Assembly: GCA_029265405.1 (NCBI GenBank)
Contig: JAJUJI010000003.1
Span: 186,001-250,000, forward strand
Direction: 5' to 3'
Origin: Clostridiales bacterium
GTDB lineage: Bacteria > Bacillota > Clostridia > Oscillospirales > Oscillospiraceae
Length of the DNA stretch: 64,000 bases
Shown: piece by piece, positions 46,237 to 54,024 of the stretch
Position numbering within the stretch: position 1 is the first letter of the stretch
How the letters are laid out: each line of letters begins with the position of its first letter
Position numbers and translations under genes: made by a program
Notes under the pieces: model-generated
Databases searched by the model: none
Told to the model about the DNA's origin: nothing
The model's input: the letters and a program-made list of their open reading frames with translations, nothing else

Positions 46237-48189
46237 ATGAGCAAGGGAACGTTCTACATCACTACCCCCATCTACTACCCGTCCAGCAGCCTGCACATCG
46301 GCCACACCTACTGCACCGTGGCCGCCGACGCCATGGCCAGGTACAAGCGAATGCAGGGGTATGAGGTGATGTTCCTTACCGGCACGGACGAGCACGGCCA
46401 GAAGATAGAGGAAAAGGCCCGGGCCGCGGGGGTTGCCCCGCAGGAGTTCGTGGACAGGATAGTCGCCGGAATAAAGGATTTGTGGAAGCTGATGAACGTC
46501 TCCTACGACCGCTTCATCCGCACCACGGACGGCTACCACGTCGAGTCCGTGCAGCGCATATTCAAGGCCATGTACGAAAAGGGCGACATATACAAGGGCG
46601 CCTACAGGGGCCTGTACTGCACGCCCTGCGAGTCCTTCTGGACGGAGAGCCAGCTCAGGGACGGCAAGTGCCCCGACTGCGGGCGCGAGGTGAAATACGC
46701 CGAGGAGGAGGCCTACTTTTTCCGCGCCTCCAAATACGCGGCCAGGGTGCGCGAACTGCTGGCTGCCGGGGAGCTTTTGGAGCCGGCCTCGCGCGTAAAC
46801 GAGATGATAAACAATTTCATAGACTGCGAGGGCGGGCTTCAGGACCTGTGCGTGTCCCGCACCAGCTTCACCTGGGGCATACCCGTCGACTTCGACCCCG
46901 GCCACGTGGTCTACGTCTGGCTCGACGCGCTTTTCAACTATACCACCGCGCTGGGCTTTTTAAACGGCAAATACGGGGATTACGAGAAATTCTGGCCGGC
47001 GGACGTGCATTTCGTGGGCAAGGAGATAGTGCGCTTCCACGCCGTCTACTGGCCGGCCTTCCTGATGAGCATGGGCATGCCCCTGCCGAAGAAGATATAC
47101 GGGCACGGCTGGCTGCTGCTGGACGGGGGCAAAATGTCCAAGTCCGTCGGCAACGTGGTGGACCCGGCCATACTGGCCGGGCGCTACGGGGTGGACGCGC
47201 TGCGCTACTTCCTTTTGAGGGAATTTCCCTTCGGCTCGGACGGCAATTTCTCAAACGAGGCGCTCATAGCGCGCATCAACGCCGACCTTGCCAACGACCT
47301 GGGCAACCTGCTCTCCCGCTCCACCGCCATGGTGGAAAAATACTTCGGCGGCGCGCTGCCTCCGCGCCCCGACGCCGCGGGCGGGGAGGAGGAGCTTGTC
47401 CTCGCGGCCCGCGGCCTCAGGGACAGGTACGAGGCGCTTATGGAGAAATACGCCTTCCAGCAGGCCCTGCAGGAGGTGTTCAGGGTCATATCCCGCGCCA
47501 ACAAGTATATAGACGAAACGGCCCCCTGGGCGCTGGCCAGGGACGAGGCAAACCGCCCGCGCCTTGCCGCCGTTTTGTACAACCTGCTGGAGACGCTGCG
47601 CATCTGCGGCGTGCTGCTCTCCCCCTTCATGCCCGAGAGCTGCGCCGAGATAAAAAGGCGCATAGGCGCTTCCGACGCGGCCTTCACCTGGGACTCCGCC
47701 GCCGTCTGGGGCGCGCTGGGGAGCGGCGCGCAGGTCGCCAAGGGAGCGAATATCTTCCCCCGGCTCGATATGAAAAAGGAGCTTGAGGAGCTGGAAGGCC
47801 TGAACCCCACAAGGCCCGCCGCCCCCGCGGAGCCTGCGGCGCCGGAAAGCGCGGCGGAGGCTCCGGGCCCGATAAGCCTCGAGGAGTTCAAAAAGGCGGA
47901 CATAAGGGTCGCGCGGGTGCTATCCTGCCAAAGGGTTCCCAAGGCCGACAAGCTGCTGCTCCTCGAGCTGGACGCCGGAGGCCGGACGCGCCGCGTGGTG
48001 TCCGGCATAGCCGAATGGTACAGGCCCGAGGAGCTCACAGGCAAAAAGCTGCTCATGGTTTACAACCTCGCCCCGGCAAAGCTTAGGGGCATAGTCAGCG
48101 AGGGCATGATACTTGCCGCCTCGGACGGCGGCGCGGCGAGGGTCGTCTTTGTGGACGAGAGCATCCCCGCCGGGAGCAGGCTCTCCTAG
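46237..48189 (+). CDS. metG: Methionyl-tRNA synthetase with C-terminal tRNA-binding domain
   Basis: Class I synthetase of 650 residues. It has the HIGH motif in SSSLHIGHTY, a zinc knuckle (CTPCESFW and CPDCGREV), KMSKS in GGKMSKSVGNVV, an anticodon-binding helical domain (about 365-520), an Ala/Pro/Glu linker, and a C-terminal Trbp111-like tRNA-binding domain (about 545-650: FKKADIRVARV). The ATG at 46237 has AAGGAG 7 bp upstream. It is divergent from secA and ends at a strong terminator. Confidence 0.97.
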   Translation: MSKGTFYITTPIYYPSSSLHIGHTYCTVAADAMARYKRMQGYEVMFLTGTDEHGQKIEEKARAAGVAPQEFVDRIVAGIKDLWKLMNVSYDRFIRTTDGYHVESVQRIFKAMYEKGDIYKGAYRGLYCTPCESFWTESQLRDGKCPDCGREVKYAEEEAYFFRASKYAARVRELLAAGELLEPASRVNEMINNFIDCEGGLQDLCVSRTSFTWGIPVDFDPGHVVYVWLDALFNYTTALGFLNGKYGDYEKFWPADVHFVGKEIVRFHAVYWPAFLMSMGMPLPKKIYGHGWLLLDGGKMSKSVGNVVDPAILAGRYGVDALRYFLLREFPFGSDGNFSNEALIARINADLANDLGNLLSRSTAMVEKYFGGALPPRPDAAGGEEELVLAARGLRDRYEALMEKYAFQQALQEVFRVISRANKYIDETAPWALARDEANRPRLAAVLYNLLETLRICGVLLSPFMPESCAEIKRRIGASDAAFTWDSAAVWGALGSGAQVAKGANIFPRLDMKKELEELEGLNPTRPAAPAEPAAPESAAEAPGPISLEEFKKADIRVARVLSCQRVPKADKLLLLELDAGGRTRRVVSGIAEWYRPEELTGKKLLMVYNLAPAKLRGIVSEGMILAASDGGAARVVFVDESIPAGSRLS

Positions 48190-48227
48190 CCTCGCCGCCG
48201 CGCGCGGGCGGGAGCGGAATATATGTA

Positions 48228-48262
48228 CGGCGCAATGATTTCTCATTGCGCCGGGATTTTTT
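48228..48262 (+). terminator. Terminator of metG
   Basis: Perfect 11-bp stem (48228-48238 with 48243-48253), TTTC loop, then GGATTTTTT. It is 38 bp beyond the metG stop and touches the end of the converging membrane protein gene. Confidence 0.9.
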
Positions 48263-48713
48263 ACCGGAGCCGGCAGGCCGCGTACCAGACCAGCGCAATC
48301 AGCATGACGGCGAAGGACATCGCCGTCAGGAAGAAGAATACCAGCGCCGCGACGGAGGCCGCAGTCATGGGCGTGGAGAGGAAGGCCGCGCCGAAGCCGA
48401 GGGTCGCGGCGGCGGCGATTACCGCGCCGAGCCAGCGCCCGTAGCAGCGCGGGCAGCGCGGGCGGCCGAAGGCGGGCTGGGCCGCTGCCGGAGCGGCGGG
48501 AGCCGGGGCGGAGGGAGGCGGGGCCGCTGCCGCGGCGAAGGGGCCGAAGCGGGACAGCAGCGCGGCAAGCAGCAGGACCGCCGCCCCCACGGCTATCCAG
48601 ACGCCCATGTCCGCAGCCGTGAGCAGCCCGAAGCAGAAGAGCGCCAAAAAGACGCCCGCCGCTATCGCGCCGGCCAGCGCGGCTACCGCCCAGAAGCAGC
48701 CGTCGTTTCTCAT
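48261..48713 (-). CDS. Small membrane protein with a CxxC motif
   Basis: 150-residue protein of unknown function with four hydrophobic segments arranged as two pairs, joined by an Ala/Pro linker (about residues 58-80) and a cytoplasmic-looking PRCPRCYGRW motif that could bind metal as part of a dimer. The ATG at 48713 has AAAGGAG 10 bp upstream. A stem-loop (GGGAGGGCG arms, about 48743-48768) lies in its leader. I do not recognise a family. Confidence 0.68.
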   Translation of the reverse strand: MRNDGCFWAVAALAGAIAAGVFLALFCFGLLTAADMGVWIAVGAAVLLLAALLSRFGPFAAAAAPPPSAPAPAAPAAAQPAFGRPRCPRCYGRWLGAVIAAAATLGFGAAFLSTPMTAASVAALVFFFLTAMSFAVMLIALVWYAACRLR

Positions 48714-48827
48714 TGAGCTCACACTCCTTTCCGAGAGGACGGGAGGGCGCTTTCGCCGCCCTCCCGCTAACATATATATTCGCTTCCCCCGAAAAAGGTT
48801 CCCCGCCGCCCGGGGCCGCGCGGCAAA

Positions 48828-48876
48828 AAAAACGGGGGCGGCCCTCCGCCCGCGCCCCTCCGGACCCCCGCCCCGC
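48828..48876 (-). terminator. GC-rich terminator after the small unknown gene
   Basis: On the minus strand a GC stem with GGGGCG/CGCCCC arms is followed by GTTTTTTTTG (T8), directly beyond the stop at 48877. Confidence 0.65.
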
Positions 48877-49251
48877 TCACCATGAGGCGGAAATCTTTAT
48901 CTTTATCAAAAAATACTCCGAATTTTTATTCTCAACCACCTTGCCGCGCTTGTTGACATGGCGGTAAAAAGGCCCGTCCTTGTAAACCATGGCCGCGACT
49001 CTCTTAAACCCGTCCGGCGCCAGCTCCTCCAAAATGAGCTTCTTCACCCTCTCGGCGTCCTCCACCGAGTCCAGCACCAGAGGCTCCTCCCCGCCGCTCC
49101 CGTTTTTCCGCGCCGTAGCCGTCAGGGCCGCGCCGCCCCGCGCCGTCTCCTCCGCGCAGGCCCGGCGGAAAAGCTCCGCCGCCTCCGAGGCGCGCCTTCC
49201 CAGCTCCCCGGCTCCGGCCTCCTTCTCTCCCGTTCCGTACCGCAAGGCCAA
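48877..49251 (-). CDS. Small protein of unknown function, start uncertain
   Basis: About 124 residues, unrecognised. The C-terminal half has a plausible folded pattern (LVLDSVEDAERVKKLILEEL, then VYKDGPFYRHVNKRGKVVE), ending EYFLIKIKISAS. No ATG fits; TTG at 49251 lies 7 bp after AGGGGGG and is my choice, while TTG at 49287 is the upstream limit. Its reality is supported by a near-perfect promoter (49307-49336) and a terminator. A hidden non-coding role for the transcript is the alternative. Confidence 0.5.
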   Translation of the reverse strand: MALRYGTGEKEAGAGELGRRASEAAELFRRACAEETARGGAALTATARKNGSGGEEPLVLDSVEDAERVKKLILEELAPDGFKRVAAMVYKDGPFYRHVNKRGKVVENKNSEYFLIKIKISASW

Positions 49252-49306
49252 GCTCAGTCCCCCCTTAAGCCGCCGCAAATACAACAAAAGTATTAATAGT
49301 TATATT

Positions 49307-49336
49307 ATTATAAGCGCTCCAGTAAATTATTGTCAA
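49307..49336 (-). promoter_or_regulatory. Strong promoter of the small unknown gene
   Basis: Minus strand: TTGACA (49331-49336), 18-bp spacer, TATAAT (49307-49312); both hexamers are perfect. Confidence 0.88.
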
Positions 49337-49404
49337 CGTTTTTTTGGGCGCGGGAGAAAATTTATTCGCTTATTCAAATACGCCAGCCGTTACGCTTCTT
49401 TTTG

Positions 49405-49440
49405 CAAAAATATACGGGGCCGGCTCCGTGGAGCCGGCCT
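49405..49440 (-). terminator. Terminator of the TRAP-UroD operon
   Basis: 10-bp GC stem (arms about 49418-49427 and 49430-49439), followed on the minus strand by CCGTATATTTTTG, 15 bp after the UroD-family stop. Confidence 0.75.
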
Positions 49441-49454
49441 CCTCGCTTTCGCGC

Positions 49455-50465
49455 TCAGACCCCGTACACTTCCCTGTTGTACCTGTCTATCTCGTCGTTT
49501 ATGAACCTGTCGCCCTGCGGGTAGATGGTGCCTGGGCCGCCGTAGGTTATGCAGGGTATGAAATGGCCGCCGGGCGCGTATTTTTCCAGCGCGGCCCTGA
49601 CGTGGGAGCGTATCTCCCGCTCGGTGCTGTCCTCCCTGTCCACGACGGCGGCGTCCAGCCCGCCCATGAGGGTCATGCGGCCGCGGAGCTGCTTCTGTAT
49701 CTTGACGATGTCGTTTTGCGGCAGCACGCCCTGCCATATGTCTATGCCCAGCTCCACCATGTCCTCCACTATCGGCTCCATAAAGGAGTCGGCGTGGTGC
49801 ATTATGATGACGCCCTTCGATTTAAGGTAGGCGTAGGCCTTTACGTAGTTCGGCTTAATGAACTCGCGCCATACGTCCGGGCTCATGAAGAGGTTGGTCT
49901 TGCTGCCCCAGTCGTCGTGCGAGAGTATGATGTCGGGCTTGGCTATATCGGCTATGAGCTTCATGCCGTTGTAGCGGTACTCGCCGATGGCGGCGCACAG
50001 GTCGGCCATGGCCTCCGGCTCGGTCATGAGGTTTACGAAGGTGTCCTCGAAGCCCATGAGGAAGTGCAGGCGCTCGAACAGCCCCGTCGGCGCGAAGGCC
50101 ATGACGAGGTTGTTCTCCCTGTCCACCTGGGCCACGCGCTCCAGGTAGGGTATCCAGAGCTGCTGGTCCGAGCAGTTGGCCACCAGGTCCGGCACCTTGA
50201 CAAAGTCGCGCCAGGCGGTAACGTCCTTAATGACCTTGTTGGCCTCGGTGACATGCGGCATGGCCGCCACGACGTCGGCCGGCCAGATTATCGTCGTTCC
50301 CCAGAGATCCTTCTTTTCCGGCATGCCCCGGTATCGCTCGCCGCGCACGTAGTTGCCCACGGGGTCGCCGGGGAGAAAGACGGTGCCCTCGAACTGCTTT
50401 ACGAGCCTGTCGGGCTTCCCGTCCGGCTTGATGGTTTCCAGAAAGTTTTGCTTGGGATTAAGCAT
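49455..50465 (-). CDS. Uroporphyrinogen decarboxylase-family protein (putative methyltransferase)
   Basis: 336-residue TIM-barrel protein of the UroD/MtaA superfamily. It has a family-like centre (FAPTGLFERLHFLMGFED, PDIILSHDDWGSKT) and VIIMHHADSF where corrinoid methyltransferases such as MtaA carry the zinc motif HxC; here the sequence is HHAD, so the cysteine ligand is absent, while a later Cys is present in FIPCITYGG. It is more likely one of the many gut UroD-like enzymes of unknown substrate than a heme-pathway enzyme, since no heme genes are near. It follows dctQ by 22 bp and is the last gene of the TRAP operon. AAAGGAG precedes the ATG. Confidence 0.83.
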   Translation of the reverse strand: MLNPKQNFLETIKPDGKPDRLVKQFEGTVFLPGDPVGNYVRGERYRGMPEKKDLWGTTIIWPADVVAAMPHVTEANKVIKDVTAWRDFVKVPDLVANCSDQQLWIPYLERVAQVDRENNLVMAFAPTGLFERLHFLMGFEDTFVNLMTEPEAMADLCAAIGEYRYNGMKLIADIAKPDIILSHDDWGSKTNLFMSPDVWREFIKPNYVKAYAYLKSKGVIIMHHADSFMEPIVEDMVELGIDIWQGVLPQNDIVKIQKQLRGRMTLMGGLDAAVVDREDSTEREIRSHVRAALEKYAPGGHFIPCITYGGPGTIYPQGDRFINDEIDRYNREVYGV

Positions 50466-50487
50466 AGCTATCGCTCCTTTAATATCG

Positions 50488-51012
50488 TCAGGCGGGCCAG
50501 CTTTCGACCACCTCGCGCCTGACTTCCTTATTGAACAGGCCTATCGTTGTCCTTACCGCCTCGAAAAGCTGCGCCAGGGCGTAGACCAGGAAGCCCGCCG
50601 CCATCACATAGTAGAAGGGGCGGAAGGGTATGAGCAGCGAGGTGGTGGCCTGCTTTACGAATGGAATGCGGATCCAGGAGGCATAGGCCAGCAGCGCGCA
50701 GACGGCGGAGGCGACCCAGGCGTGCAGCATCCAGACGACCACCGGCGCGATGCCCGGCAGCTTTTTCATGAAAAAGGCCACGTGCACCAGGCCCCCGGTT
50801 CGCTGCGCATAGCCCAGCGCCAGGAATATCAGCACGGTCTGGCCCATCTGCACATACTCGTTCGAGCCTATTATGGCGGACTTGAGAACGTAGCGGCAGA
50901 ACACGTCGGCCACTATCACGCCCATGTTGAACAGCAGCGCTAGAGCCGCGATATAGCCGAACGCGAGCGTCAGCGCGTTCACGCCCTTTTCCAGCGCCCT
51001 GACTGTTTTCAT
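50488..51012 (-). CDS. dctQ: TRAP transporter small permease (DctQ)
   Basis: 174-residue DctQ subunit with four membrane helices. The family pattern VADVFCRYVLKSAIIGSNEYVQ is visible near residue 38, followed by the FLALGYAQRTGGLVHVAFF segment. It partners with DctM and DctP encoded upstream. AAGG precedes the ATG at 51012. The frame stays open upstream, but that part lacks a binding site and family similarity. Confidence 0.9.
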   Translation of the reverse strand: MKTVRALEKGVNALTLAFGYIAALALLFNMGVIVADVFCRYVLKSAIIGSNEYVQMGQTVLIFLALGYAQRTGGLVHVAFFMKKLPGIAPVVVWMLHAWVASAVCALLAYASWIRIPFVKQATTSLLIPFRPFYYVMAAGFLVYALAQLFEAVRTTIGLFNKEVRREVVESWPA

Positions 51013-51144
51013 CTTACCCAACCTTCCTTCCGATGACGGCCCGGCCGCGCCGCTTTCGCGCCGCGCCGGGAAGGGGCCCGGGCGGGCCGGGCCCCTTCCC
51101 GGCGGGCGCGGCATGCCGCCGCGCTCCGCATCGCTCTATTTATT

Positions 51145-52284
51145 TTAATACTGCTTGTTGTATTTGTCTATAAGCTCCAGAGTTTTGTTTAAGACCGCCT
51201 GTCCGTCGTAGCCGTTGGAGTTCATGGTTTCCACCCACTTGTCCCAGGCGGGCTTGGCGGCCTCCTGGAGGGCGGCGACAAAGGCGTCGTCGGCGTAGAC
51301 CACCTTGACTCCCGCCTCCTCGCACTTGGCTATCATGGCGTCGTACTGCTTGTTGTAGACGTCCGGCAGCAGGGAGAGGAAGTACTCGCCGCTGTCGTCT
51401 ATGACCTTCTTCAGATCGTCGGGCAGGCCGGCGTAGACGTCCTTGTTGAGGCAGAACATCGTAAGCGGGTAGATGGTGGGGGTCACGACTATGGAGTCTA
51501 TGACCTCGTACAGCTCGGAGGACTGGACCTGGTCGAAGAAGAACAGGCCGCCCTCTATGACGCCCTTCTGGATGTTCTCGTAGCCCTCGTTGATGGAGCA
51601 GCTTACCGGGTTGGCGCCGAGCTTTTCAAACCAGGCGCTGGTGTAGGCGTTGGAGATGCGCAGGTTCATGCCCTTCATGTCGTCCGCGGAATCCACCGCC
51701 TTGTTGGCAAAGAGGATGGGGCTGGCGGTGGAGGAGTGCAGGGCAACCAGATGGAGGTTGGACCACTCCTTGGTCAGATAGTCGGTGTTGTAGTACAGAT
51801 CCTTGAGCACGGCGTTTGCCACAAGCTGGTTTTTCGCGCCGAGCATCGGCAGGCCCATGACCTCGGTGTTGGGGAACACGCCCGCGTAGATGGTGACGCC
51901 GCTCCAGAAGCCGTCGGTCACGCCGGACTCGCAGTTGGATACGCAGTCAAACAGGCTGCCCAGCGCGCCGCCGGAGTATATCTGCACGTCTATGCGGTTG
52001 CCGCTGTTTTCCTCGACGTATTTTTCCCAGTCCTTCAGCACGGGGTAGATGGCCGAGTTTTCGGAGTTGGGATAGTCGATGTTGATCTTGTAGACCTTGC
52101 CGTCCCCGGCGGGAGCCTTGGTGGGCTCGGCGGTCGGCTCGTTGGTCGCAGCGGCGGCGCCGTTGTCCGTGGGCGTCGGCGAATTGGTGGCCTTGCCGGC
52201 CTCCTTTTTGGCGCAGCCGCCCAGCAGGGCCGCAAGCGTCAGGAGGGCCATAAGCAGGGCCAGCGCTTTCGTTGCTTTTTTCAT
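51145..52284 (-). CDS. dctP: TRAP transporter substrate-binding lipoprotein (DctP)
   Basis: 379-residue periplasmic-type binding protein, membrane-tethered. It has a lipobox LLGGCAKKE (Cys near residue 24), a Thr/Pro/Ala-rich tether (about 28-65), then the DctP fold with MKGMNLRISNAYTSAWFEKLGANPV near residues 210-232; the conserved Arg of MNLRIS normally binds the substrate carboxylate. It indicates import of an organic acid. GGAAGGAAAGC precedes the ATG. The order is dctM-dctP-dctQ-uroD. Confidence 0.94.
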   Translation of the reverse strand: MKKATKALALLMALLTLAALLGGCAKKEAGKATNSPTPTDNGAAAATNEPTAEPTKAPAGDGKVYKINIDYPNSENSAIYPVLKDWEKYVEENSGNRIDVQIYSGGALGSLFDCVSNCESGVTDGFWSGVTIYAGVFPNTEVMGLPMLGAKNQLVANAVLKDLYYNTDYLTKEWSNLHLVALHSSTASPILFANKAVDSADDMKGMNLRISNAYTSAWFEKLGANPVSCSINEGYENIQKGVIEGGLFFFDQVQSSELYEVIDSIVVTPTIYPLTMFCLNKDVYAGLPDDLKKVIDDSGEYFLSLLPDVYNKQYDAMIAKCEEAGVKVVYADDAFVAALQEAAKPAWDKWVETMNSNGYDGQAVLNKTLELIDKYNKQY

Positions 52285-52365
52285 TGCTTTCCTTCCTTTT
52301 TCTTAATTTTATTGATATATATATATGATAATTTGCGCAGGATGCGCGGGTTCGTTTCCTTCGCC

Positions 52366-53679
52366 CTAGGCCGCCCCGTAAAAGAGGTTCGGCAGCCAGA
52401 GGGAGAGCTGCGGCACGAGTATGGCCAGAACGGTTACCACAAGAAGCGCTATGGCGTAGGGCCAGATGTTTTTCATTATGCCCGCCAGCGGGATGTCCTT
52501 CTCAAGGCCCGCCGCGATGAACAGGTTGATGCCTATGGGCGGGGTTATGGTTCCCAGCACCATCACCAGCACTATCACGACGCCGAACCATACGGGGTCG
52601 TAGCCCAGCCCCACGACTATGGGGTAGAATATCGGTATCGTCAGCAGCACGACGGAGAGCGTGTCCATGAACATGCCTATGATTATATAGAGCAGCAGCA
52701 TGAAGAACATTATCACCACGCGGCTGACGGCAAGTCCGCCAATGAAGTCCGCCAGGTTCTGGGGCAGGTTGGTTATGGTGAGGAAGTAGCCGAAGAACAT
52801 GGCGCCTATCATTATCTGGAACACCATTATCGACGAGCGCAGCGTCGACAGCAGCCGCCGCTTGAAGCCCCGCCAGGTGAGCTTCCCCCTCAGGGCCGTA
52901 TATAATATGGAAAGGAAGGCCCCGACGGCGGCGGCCTCGGTCGCAGAGAACACCCCGCCGAACATGCCGCCTATGACCACGGCAAACAGCGCCGCTATCG
53001 GCAGCAGGCCCCTCAGGGCGCGCAGCCTTTCGCCGAGCCGGTAGGTTTCGCCCCTCGGCGCCACGGAGGGGTTCCTTAGGCAGACTACAAAGCTTGCCGC
53101 CATATAGGCTATCATTAGCAGGACGCCGGGTATTATTCCGGCCGCAAAGAGCCGCCCCACGGACACCGAGGCCGTGATGCCGTAGATTATGAAGCCCGTG
53201 CTCGGCGGTATGAGCCAGCTCAGCGTGCCCCCGGCGGCGCTGGTGGCGGCGGAGAAGCTGTCGTCATAGCCGAAGCGCCTCGTTTCCGGTATGGCCAGCT
53301 TGCCCATGGTCGCGACGGCGGCGGAGGAGGAGCCGCAGATGGCCCCGAACACCCCGCAGGACACTATGGTAGCCAGGTTCAGACCGCCGCGGAACCTGCC
53401 CAGCCACTTTTCGCAGGCGTCGTACAGGCCCTTGCTCATGCCCGATTCCAGGGTGAACTCGCCCATAAGGACAAAAAGCGGTATCACGACGTAGGTATAG
53501 GTCGAGGCGGTGGTGAAGGGCACCATGCCCAGCCTCCCCAGCGTCATGCCCAGGTCGCCGGCGGCTATCGTGTAGCCCACCGCTCCCACCAGAAGCATGG
53601 CTATGCCAATGTTCATGCCCAGAAAAAGCAGCGCGACCATTACGATTATGCCGATCACCGCCAGCAGCGTAAGACTCAT
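52366..53679 (-). CDS. dctM: TRAP transporter large permease (DctM)
   Basis: 437-residue permease with about 12 hydrophobic segments. It has the GAICGSSSAAVATMGKLAIPE and LIPPSTGFIIYG segments diagnostic of DctM and the C-terminal PPIGINLFIAAGL. It forms the Na+-driven channel with DctQ. The ATG at 53679 has GAGGTG upstream. It is the first gene of the operon and diverges from the PucR-type regulator. Confidence 0.95.
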   Translation of the reverse strand: MSLTLLAVIGIIVMVALLFLGMNIGIAMLLVGAVGYTIAAGDLGMTLGRLGMVPFTTASTYTYVVIPLFVLMGEFTLESGMSKGLYDACEKWLGRFRGGLNLATIVSCGVFGAICGSSSAAVATMGKLAIPETRRFGYDDSFSAATSAAGGTLSWLIPPSTGFIIYGITASVSVGRLFAAGIIPGVLLMIAYMAASFVVCLRNPSVAPRGETYRLGERLRALRGLLPIAALFAVVIGGMFGGVFSATEAAAVGAFLSILYTALRGKLTWRGFKRRLLSTLRSSIMVFQIMIGAMFFGYFLTITNLPQNLADFIGGLAVSRVVIMFFMLLLYIIIGMFMDTLSVVLLTIPIFYPIVVGLGYDPVWFGVVIVLVMVLGTITPPIGINLFIAAGLEKDIPLAGIMKNIWPYAIALLVVTVLAILVPQLSLWLPNLFYGAA

Positions 53680-53763
53680 GCCAACATCACCTCTCGCCGG
53701 TCCTGCCGCGGCGTCCCGCGCCGCAACAATGCCTTCCAACTTTGTTTATAATCTTGTAACAGG

Positions 53764-53793
53764 ATTATACGCGATTTCGCCCCCGCATGTCCA
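53764..53793 (-). promoter_or_regulatory. Promoter of the TRAP-UroD operon
   Basis: Minus strand: TGGACA (53788-53793), 18-bp spacer, TATAAT (53764-53769). The -35 is one arm of an inverted repeat whose other arm is at 53804-53808. Confidence 0.78.
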
Positions 53794-53957
53794 TTTGGAG
53801 GGCGGACAATTATTTCGGCCCTCTTGTGCGTTTTTGCTTAACACGAGCCCGGGCGGGGCGGCTCGCGCTTGCGCTCGCCGGGGAGCTTTTCCTGTTTTTT
53901 TGTTGTTTTTTTCAATAATAACGCATATTTTTGTAATTTTCGTCAATTTAAATTGAA

Positions 53958-53985
53958 TTGCCAAGCTGCTCATATGCTGTATAAT
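53958..53985 (+). promoter_or_regulatory. Promoter of the PucR-type regulator gene
   Basis: TTGCCA (53958-53963), 16-bp spacer, TATAAT (53980-53985). The expected start of transcription is 5' of the GGAGG and GTG used for translation. Confidence 0.75.
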
Positions 53986-54024
53986 GTCTATTATGACAAA
54001 GACCGCTGCATGGAGGATGGCCCC

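Larger units (their letters stand above)
53680..54024. other. Divergent control region, TRAP operon and PucR-type gene, 345 bp
   Basis: Contains the two promoters listed separately, a possible operator at 53788-53808 (TGTCC, 11 bp, GGACA inverted repeat, overlapping the dctM -35), and an AT-rich tract (53890-53960). No coding frame is visible. Confidence 0.6.

Noticed and set aside
53974-54024. ATG at 53974 or 54010 as start of the PucR-type gene
   Set aside because: The first lies inside the promoter, ahead of the -10 TATAAT; the second has no binding site. GTG at 54025 has GGAGG at the right distance.
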